Below are positions 11,801 to 20,274 of a stretch of DNA of 64,000 nt, piece after piece. Each line of letters starts with the position of its first letter. Position 1 is the stretch's first letter. The stretch comes from Sorex araneus (taxonomy: Eukaryota > Chordata > Mammalia > Eulipotyphla > Soricidae). Below the pieces are notes generated by a model, which saw only the letters and a list, made by a program, of their open reading frames with translations, was not told the origin of the DNA and ran no database searches. The position numbers were made by a program, and so were the translations under genes. The stretch spans positions 82,695,599-82,759,598 of the forward strand of contig NC_073306.1 of NCBI RefSeq assembly GCF_027595985.1, read 5' to 3'.

Positions 11801-13967
11801 CCCCCGACCTCCCCCACCCCCTGCCCAGGCCGTCTCTGTCCCCGCCCACTCAGAGACTCACAGTGGACGTTCACTAACGTGCTGACATTGGTACTCCCCA
11901 CTTCGTTGTGCACTTCGCAGGACACGGGCTCCGTAAAGAAGGAATAGTCCACGTTCGTCTCATAGCGACTCTCATGGGCATCTTCGATCACGAAGCCCCC
12001 CTTAGCCCACCTGGGGAGGAGGCAAACAGAGGGGACCGGGACTTGAACCCCTGGACCTCAGCGGGCGGCTCTGCCCTTGCGGCCCCTCCGAGCGCTCCCA
12101 GGCCTCTTGCACCTGTAGCCCAGGATCTCGGGGTTGGCAGTGGCCTGGCACGTGAAGACGACATGCTCGCCCTCCTGGACTGTCTGTGGCTCAATGGACA
12201 AGGTCACCGTCGGAGGATCTGCAGAGCGGAAGAGGGGAAGTCAGGGTCCTCTGTCCCTCGGATTTCTTTTTTTTTAATTTTTAAAAATATTTAATTTTTA
12301 TTTTTGTAAGGTTGCTCACAGTAATTTATTACACTCAATATTCTAACACCAACCCCGCCACCATTCTGCCTTCCCACCACCACCATTTGGAATTTCCCAC
12401 CACGGTCCCAGCCTGCCCCAAAGGCAGAACCTGAATAATTTATTTTGTATTGCTTATTAAGAGTTTGGATTTCTTTTTCCCCCACTAGCATATATACGCA
12501 AACCTCACCACCTGTGGCCATCTAAGGACTGGGGTTAGCAATATACAAGCACCCCAGAATAAGCCTGTCAAACTTTCTCACACTAAGATGGTTCAAGACC
12601 AAGGGAAGAAATAAGTGGGTGTGATGACTCACTAAGACCACTAGGTGGCAGTGTGGGCTCGCTCGGCTCATTAAAGGGGGCATCAATCTCCCTCTTGCAC
12701 TTGCAACCGTCCTCTGGCACAGGGAATTTCCGGGGAAGGAGGGCATTCCAGGTGCTCTCACACTCTATCTCACTTAATGCTCCCCGCCCTGAGAAATAGG
12801 TATCAGCCCTTATCTGAAACTACGGGACGGACGCATTTCAGAATTCGTGATCTATCTTTCAAATGTCAGGCAGTGAGGGTGAGGATGTGCATGGACTCCT
12901 TACTGGGAGAGGACCCCCCCCCGCCCCACACACACACAGACCCCCAGTAGCAGCCTCCGGGCAACACCCCAGCATAACGGACATGAAAACATCTGAGAGG
13001 AAACACAGATGAGTCAAGTGAAATACCTCTTACATAAAAGTTAGGAGGGCCCCTGTTCAGCTTTTGCCAACAAAGCACCTCGGGTTTGGAAGTTCCACAA
13101 AGAGGCTGTGGACCCGCATCTGATTTTCTGCAGGCTTACAGTCTTGGACACTGAGGCCCAGTGGGGCGGCATCATGCTCAGAGCCACTCGGTTCAGATTG
13201 CCACCAGATTCCTCTGTGCTCCTGCAGGCAGCGCCTGTACCCGCCCAGTACCCCCTGCCTTGCGCTCCCTCCCCAGGACCCTCCTCACGGTGCACGTCCA
13301 GCTCTATGGAGGTCTCCTTGCCGCTCGGGATGGCCTCGTTCACGCTGCGGCAGGTGAAGACACGGCCGATGTCCAGGTCTGTGGGGTTGATGAGCAGCTG
13401 GCTGACCGTGTTCTCTCGCTTTCCATCCTTCAGCAGCTCCTGGGGAGGGGGGGAACCGGGGACAGAGGTGAGAACCCCCACCCTCCCTGGGGGTCTGTGG
13501 GGCGTATGTCTTGTCAGCACAGGACTTGAGTCAGTCCCAGCATTGCGATTGTATCCCCAAGGGTCTCGCCAGGGGTGCTGGGCACCCAGCCCAGCCTAAG
13601 GCTGGGGCCCCTCCCCTACCCTCCAGGGACTTGCATTTCATTGTTTCTGATTTTGTTCTTTTGGCTTCTGTTTTCGGAGAAGCATCCCCAGTGGCTCTAG
13701 GAGCCACCAGGGCTGCTCTCAGTAGGGTCAGATATTACCCAGGCTCTGTGTGCCACAGTGACTGCACTTCAGCATATTTCATTTAGTTTGGGGGTCGATG
13801 CCCAGTGGTGCTCAGGGATCACTCTTGGCACTGCTGGGGAACCATGTGGGGTGCAGGGCTTTGAACTGGGATCTGCTACATCCAAGGCCTTCCTTACCCC
13901 CGCTATATTCTCTCTCTCTTTAACCCAACACTCAGCCACTCACCCTGTCTCTTGCCTCGATGTGCTT

Positions 13968-14010
<43 letters not shown>

Positions 14011-17000
14011 TTTGCTTTTTGGGTCACATCTGGCGATGCACAGGGGTTACTCCTGGCTCTGCACTCAGGAATTACTCCTGGCGGTGCTCGGGGGACCATA
14101 TGGGGTGCTGGAAATTGAACCCGGGTCAGCTGCATGCAAGGCAAATGCCCTACCCACTGTGCTATTGCTCCAGTCCCAATGTGCTTTTATTTTTATTAAG
14201 AGATCTTTTTAAATAGACATTTTGAGTTTACCAAAACACTAAACAGAAACACAGGACTTCCCATCTGTCCACTCCCCCCTCCCCCCCGGTTTTCCCTCAT
14301 GTTAACAGGACACATGGGTGTCATAACTAAGGATTCAATGCAGATACCTGATTACTAATTAAAACCCAGTTTAAGTTAGCGTTCATTCCTGTTGTTGGAC
14401 TTTTCCCCAAGGCTGGGACTCATTGTTGGAATTTCTGGAGTCTCTCCTCTTCTCTAAAGTCCTTCCTGTCCCTCGTGACCCTCAGGTCTCTACCAGCCTG
14501 AACCAGGGCCCTGGGCCAGTAGGTTCTGCCAAACCAGCCATGACTCCCCTGCTGAAGCAGAACCTCTGACGATACACAAGGACTGGTGGCTTCAGAGCCT
14601 CATGCTGGCTCAGTGGGGCCCAGCCTGAGGCCCCCAAATACGGTCATAGGAACCACCGAGTTGATTCCTGCACTGCAAACTGCCTAAGGGGAACCACGTA
14701 ATTGGCTAACAATTAAAGTCTACAGCTTGGCAGCAATATACGTGACCCCACGGGGCCACTCCAGCGCCGCTGCCACCAGGCAGTAACAAGTTCCCACAGC
14801 CACCTGGGGATCCCTGTCTTTAAGGGACATAGCAAGGGGGACAGACAAGCCAGTAGGTTTGATTGCCAAAATATTTCAATGTGTATAGCTCTAGGGGGTG
14901 GGAAATAACAGATTTCCTGGTGCTGAGGGCTAAGTACTACTAAACTACATTCCCCTTTGTCAAATGGTGAACGCCAGAAAGCAGAACTATCCAAAGCCAT
15001 CCGGCCTGCAGGGCAGATCTAAGCTGGGCTGGCCTGGGGCTGGCCTGCAGGCAACACAGGAACCTAGCAGGGGGCTGGGTCCCTGTAAGGGAAGCCTCAG
15101 TCTGTAGAGCAGACCGAGAACTGGAGATCCCAAAGCAATCACAGTTCCATGGCCTTCACCTGGTCAAGCCACCTGCTGTCACACCCTCCTCACCCGTAAA
15201 GCTGTCCTCTCTACCTCCCTAACCTTCTCTGATGTGCCAACCAGGGACAAAAGGAAGGAAGTGGTGAGGCATAGCAGAGAGAGAGAGAAGGGGGGTATGC
15301 AGGGAGGGGTCTGATCCGGGTACCACCCTGCTCTGCTGCATACCAATTGTGACCTTGGACAAGTGCAGGATCTCAGTGACCATCAGCTTCCTCTTTGTCG
15401 GGAGGAAATAACACCCACAGGGTGAAGTTTCCATGAGGATTGAAAGAGACTGGCTGGCAGGAGTTTAGCATTCAGAGCGCCTGGCACCTTGTAGATGCTC
15501 ATCAGTGCAGCAAATATCACCACCATCTTTAACCTTTGTGCGACTAACACAAAGGTTAGTCACTTTTAACACAACTTCATCAGGAAGCTGGTAATTCACT
15601 TTTCACCTCTGAGCTTCAATTTTCCCAGCTGTATAATGGGTTGGGAGTGGGGGTCAGGGGATTAAGCCAAATGACCTTTTTAACTAAGACCCCAGTCCAG
15701 AGAGAAAAGGTGACTTGGAATGAGGTCAGGCTGGCTGGTGGGCGAGAGGTGGGGGTCTCACCGTGCTCGCCACAGCACCCTCCTGCTGTGTCCCATCCCG
15801 GAACCAGATGATGGTGGCAGCGGGTTTGGCGTTGAAGGCTCGGCACGTGAGGTTGTGCGGGGTGCCTGCCTGCAGCAGGATCACAGGGCCGCCGTCAATC
15901 TTGGTGTCCTCTGGGGGGACTGTGGGGGAGAAGAGAGCAAGGTCAGCCCAGGGTATGGTCAAGAGCCCTCGCCCCTGCCCCTTGGAGGCACAACTCCGCC
16001 CCCCACACACACCACCTTGGTTTCTATGGCCACCTCTGGGCAGAAATGTTCCACCCCATGCTCCAGTCACTGCCCCCGGGGGCTCCTGGCCTCTGGCCCT
16101 CACCCACCCAGCCCTACCAGGAAGTTCCCCCCAGAATGAAGCTAAGAGGCTGCCACTTCCCGCTCCGGCACCCCCAGCTGCTGGGGGCAAGTTCCGGGTA
16201 CCACGTTCAGGGCTCCTCAATCCTGCAACGCCCTCACCCAAGTCTCCTCTGGCATTCGGCGCTGAGTCCTTCCCTCAGAGCCTCAGTGACAGTGCTACCC
16301 CCTGAACACAGCCCCGCCACAGCAGAAACCTGCTGTCACCACAGCCCAGCAGTCCTCAGCCGGTCATTCAGCTGGGCAGCAGCTACCCAGGGTCTGAGCT
16401 ACTTAGGGCTATCCATCCTTCCTCCCTGCCCCACGCTGCTCTCCAGGGGACCCTGGGGTCGGAGCCATAGGACAGTGGGGCAAGCACTTGCCTTGCATGA
16501 GGCTGACCCAGGCTCCATCCCTGGCACCGCATATGATTCCCTCAACCCTGCCAGGAGTATCCCTGAGCACCAGTGGGTGTGGCGCCCAAATAAAAGGGCA
16601 GGGATTGTTTCTCACATGGATTTACATTGTACCCGGGGCAGAGAACACGGCAAAGCAGATTCTTGCAAAATGCTTAAAGAACCAAATCTAACAGAGGTCT
16701 GAAAAGAGGAGACATCAGAAGCTTCTTCTCACTCAGGCCCCAGCGTCCACTCTACCCCAAGGTCGGGGGTCAGGGGTGTCAGGGGCTAGAGTACATGCTT
16801 GGCGTGTGTCAGACCTAGGTACCATGCCTGCTAAGCATGCTGCCCTATGTCCCAGCCTGACCACACAGAAGGATTTGGATGGCGATCTTCCTAGTCTATC
16901 CAGTGTGCATCACACCACAAGTGAAGACGGTTGTATTTGCTGTGAGCAAACGGAGCGGGGGGGCTTCCCAGGGACCCCTGAGAGTTGGCCCAGGGCCCAA

Positions 17001-17594
17001 GGAGAACAGGGAGGGGCAGAGCTGCGTGGGAGGCGAGGGATGGACGTCTGCAGGATGGTGCACCTGGTGGAGAGCGACCACTTGCTGCCCACCCCAGCAA
17101 TCTGCCAACTGGCGCGTGCCAAGTGGCAGCACGGGGAGCACGTGCGGCTCAGCCAGGCTGGCTTTAAGTCCTGGCCCTGCACTGCCTCCCAGGTGAGTTC
17201 AGGCGCTCCTTCCAGCCACCACGTCTCTTTCTGCCACAGAAACATCACGAGCTGTTTACAGGAGGGCACAGGGCGAGCGTGAGACCGGGAAGTGTCTGGG
17301 CTAGAGTCCGGGTTAGCACACACAGCACCTCCTGAGCCCGGGGCACCAAGACTCACCCACCTGCTTCAATGCTGGGGGCGGGGTGGTGTGCAGATGTGGG
17401 GATGGGGTGAAGAGACAAAAACCCCTCTGTTAAGCCCTGCCGCGGGTGTCTCCCTTCCATCTGGGTCCCTCCCACCTCAAGCCTCAGAGAAGACAATTCA
17501 TTTCTCACTTGTCACTAGTCCACCTTCTTCTAGAACTTCCAAATTCTTTCCCTACTGCTCTCTGTAGCAGGGGCAATGGAATACCAGGCTCTAG

Positions 17595-17629
<35 letters not shown>

Positions 17630-20208
17630 CGCATGTCTGCACAAGCACAGCCATTAGAGGGCACACATCTATGATCATGGCTGTTTGTAAACCAATTTTA
17701 TGAATTGTAACTGAAACTTGTAGGTCAACAGGTAGAAGGGCCTTATGACCACCATTTTTCCTGGTGTGTAAAATTTCCCAAAGAATTTCGGCCTCTGTTC
17801 CTTAGAGCTGTTCTCCCAAAGGCAAAGTAAGCTCAGGGCTGTGAAGTCCACAGAAGCTAATGTGCCGTACACGATCAGCCACTAAACACTTACTGTGTCA
17901 GCCAAAGTGCCCCGAGTCAATGCTTGCATCTCCCCCTCTCCCAGGGCACCTCCGCCCCGTCATGGTAAATACCATTTACCCCGATGCACAGCTCTCTGTA
18001 GTAAGTTCAAGATCAAGGGCACGGGAAGGGGCTGGGACAGCCCTGGGGCACCTCGCTGGAGGTCATGGCTGAGAAGGATTACATCTGCACCTGCGTCCTC
18101 CTAGTCCTGGGGTGGAAGGGGCAGCAAGAGGCCATCTGGGCCAGGAAGCTGGCTGCAGGGGCACTGAGGGACAAGGAGATTGATGGGGGGCCCTGAGCAG
18201 ACTCCTGCAACCCTGCCCACTGTCCCTAGGAGCCTCAGCTGCCATGATCCCCGGCTGTGCAGGGGCGGGGGTGGGGGGGCGGGGAGGGATGCGCTGCCTA
18301 TCTCCATGTCGTGGGGAGTTTGGAGGTGAAGGAGGGAGGGGAAGGAGCGCCTCAACACACATTCTGTCTGTCCGTCTGTCTATCTCCAGGCCATGCCCTG
18401 CTGCTCTCCCCCAACCACCCAGCCTTGCTGGGCTCTGCGGGTCCCCATGCTCTGCAAGCAGGAAGCCTGGGAACAAGACAGTCCCCCCGCCCCCGCCGCC
18501 CCGGGACGCTCCCGCATCACCTGGCAGCCATTCAGCAGGTTCAGCTCCACATACACGCTCATCTAGCGCAAAGCCAAGCCCTGCCGCCTCTACAGAAACT
18601 GCTCCCGCAACACCCAGGGGCTCGCTGGGCCGCCCACACTGCCTCTGTGCACAGCAGAGGAGGAGGGGGCCAGGCCCTGGAACCAGGCTGGGACTCTTTT
18701 TTTTTTTTTTTTTGCTTTTTGGGTCACACCCAGCGATACTCAGGGGTTACTCCTGGTTTTGCACTCAGGAATTACTCCTGGCAGTGCTTGGGGGACCATA
18801 TGGGATGCCGGGGATCGAACCCGGGTCGGCCGCGTGCAAGGCAAATGCCTTACCTGCTGTGCTATCGCTCCGGCCCCTAGGCTGGGAGTCTTAAGGCGGG
18901 ACTCCCCCCACCCCCCCACCGGCCCCGCAAGGCCACAGTGAAGGAAAGAGGACAGAGACCTTGTAAGCGACTCCTGACCCAGCACACGACCTGAGGGATG
19001 CAGGACAAAGCCTGGCTGGCTGTGACCGTGCCCGGCGCTCAGCCAGCTTCTGCTCCCCAACGTCCGTCCTGCCCCTAGTCCCGTCTGTCCTGACTGGGAG
19101 AGTCTGTCCTGCCCTTAGTCCCGTCTGTCCTGACCAGGAGAGCAGGAAGTTCCCCACCAGCTCTGAGTCCTGCTCAGCTCCCCCAGGGCCTTTCTAGCCC
19201 AGAAGGTGGCTGCGGGCTCCCCCCGTCCCTCCTCCATCTGACTCTCATGTCCACGCGGACCTTCAGGGCCACGACCCTGCTGGGGCCTCTGCAGGGGCAG
19301 CAGAGAGGAAGTGGCGCCATCAGGTCTTGCTGCCATGGAGAAGGCTGCCGTGCGGCCTCAGGCCTCTTCAGACTAGAGGCGGCAAGATGGTCCTGGGGTC
19401 ACAGCGCCCAGTCCTGGCCTCTCCTTCCCGCACGCCTCGACAAAGTGTCAGTACCGTGACCCCCTCCTCGCCCCCCCCGCCACACACAACCAGAATTCCA
19501 GCATCCACTCCATGCTCACTAGTCTCAGCTCCTCTCCTCCCGGGCCAGGCCCCGTGGGGGCCCCGGGATGGGACGCAGGCGGGAAGGGCAGGTCAGAGAG
19601 AGACGGGGCAGAGGAGAGGGGAGAGAGTGATGCCCAGCCAGACAGGGAGGGGCCCCGCTGGAGACAGGCCCGGGAAAGGCTCGCAGCTGAGGTAACCAGC
19701 AAGACTCGAGCCAGAGACGTCTGGGGAGGCTCGGGGGAGGCATGGCGCCTCCCGGCCCGCCTCACTCACTCCCCGGTCTGGAGAACCCCTCATTACGCAG
19801 ACGCGCCACCGCCCAGAGCCAGCTGTGCCCGGCTTGTGGGCAGCTGAGGCGGCCTGGGCTGGGCTGGGCTGGGCGCGGGGTCCATCCAGATGCAGCCCGG
19901 AGCCGGCCAGCTCTCAGCCCGAGGGCCCGTTTCTTCCAGTTCGGCTCCCCCGAGCCCCCAGATGAAATCATGGAGGAGGAGGCAAGGAAGGGGGGCGTGC
20001 GGGGACACGGAGGGGAGAGGCAATGGTTAGAGCGAGGCGGGGACAGCGCCCAACACCCCTCCGCACTGGGCCACAGCCAGACGAAAGCCCGGACTTTGCG
20101 CAGAGCCAAGAGGGAGCCCACAGAGCGCACAGGGGCCATGGCACTGCCCAGCTGCCAGCTCTGCTCTCTGAGCGCGCCCGTGTAGGGGAGAGCAGAACCA
20201 GGGCGGGA

Positions 20209-20274
<66 letters not shown>

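Larger units (their letters stand above)
13440..15761 (-). other. KIRREL1: KIRREL1 intron 4 (2322 bp)
   Basis: Two antisense SINEs, a (TTTA)n run and a good MIR copy. The stretch 14200-15300 is unique with no recognisable element. Confidence 0.95.

Noticed and set aside
16768..16830. Short SINE-like fragment after the SINE at 16455
   Set aside because: Only scattered similarity ('ggggctagagtacatgcttg'); not enough to support an element.
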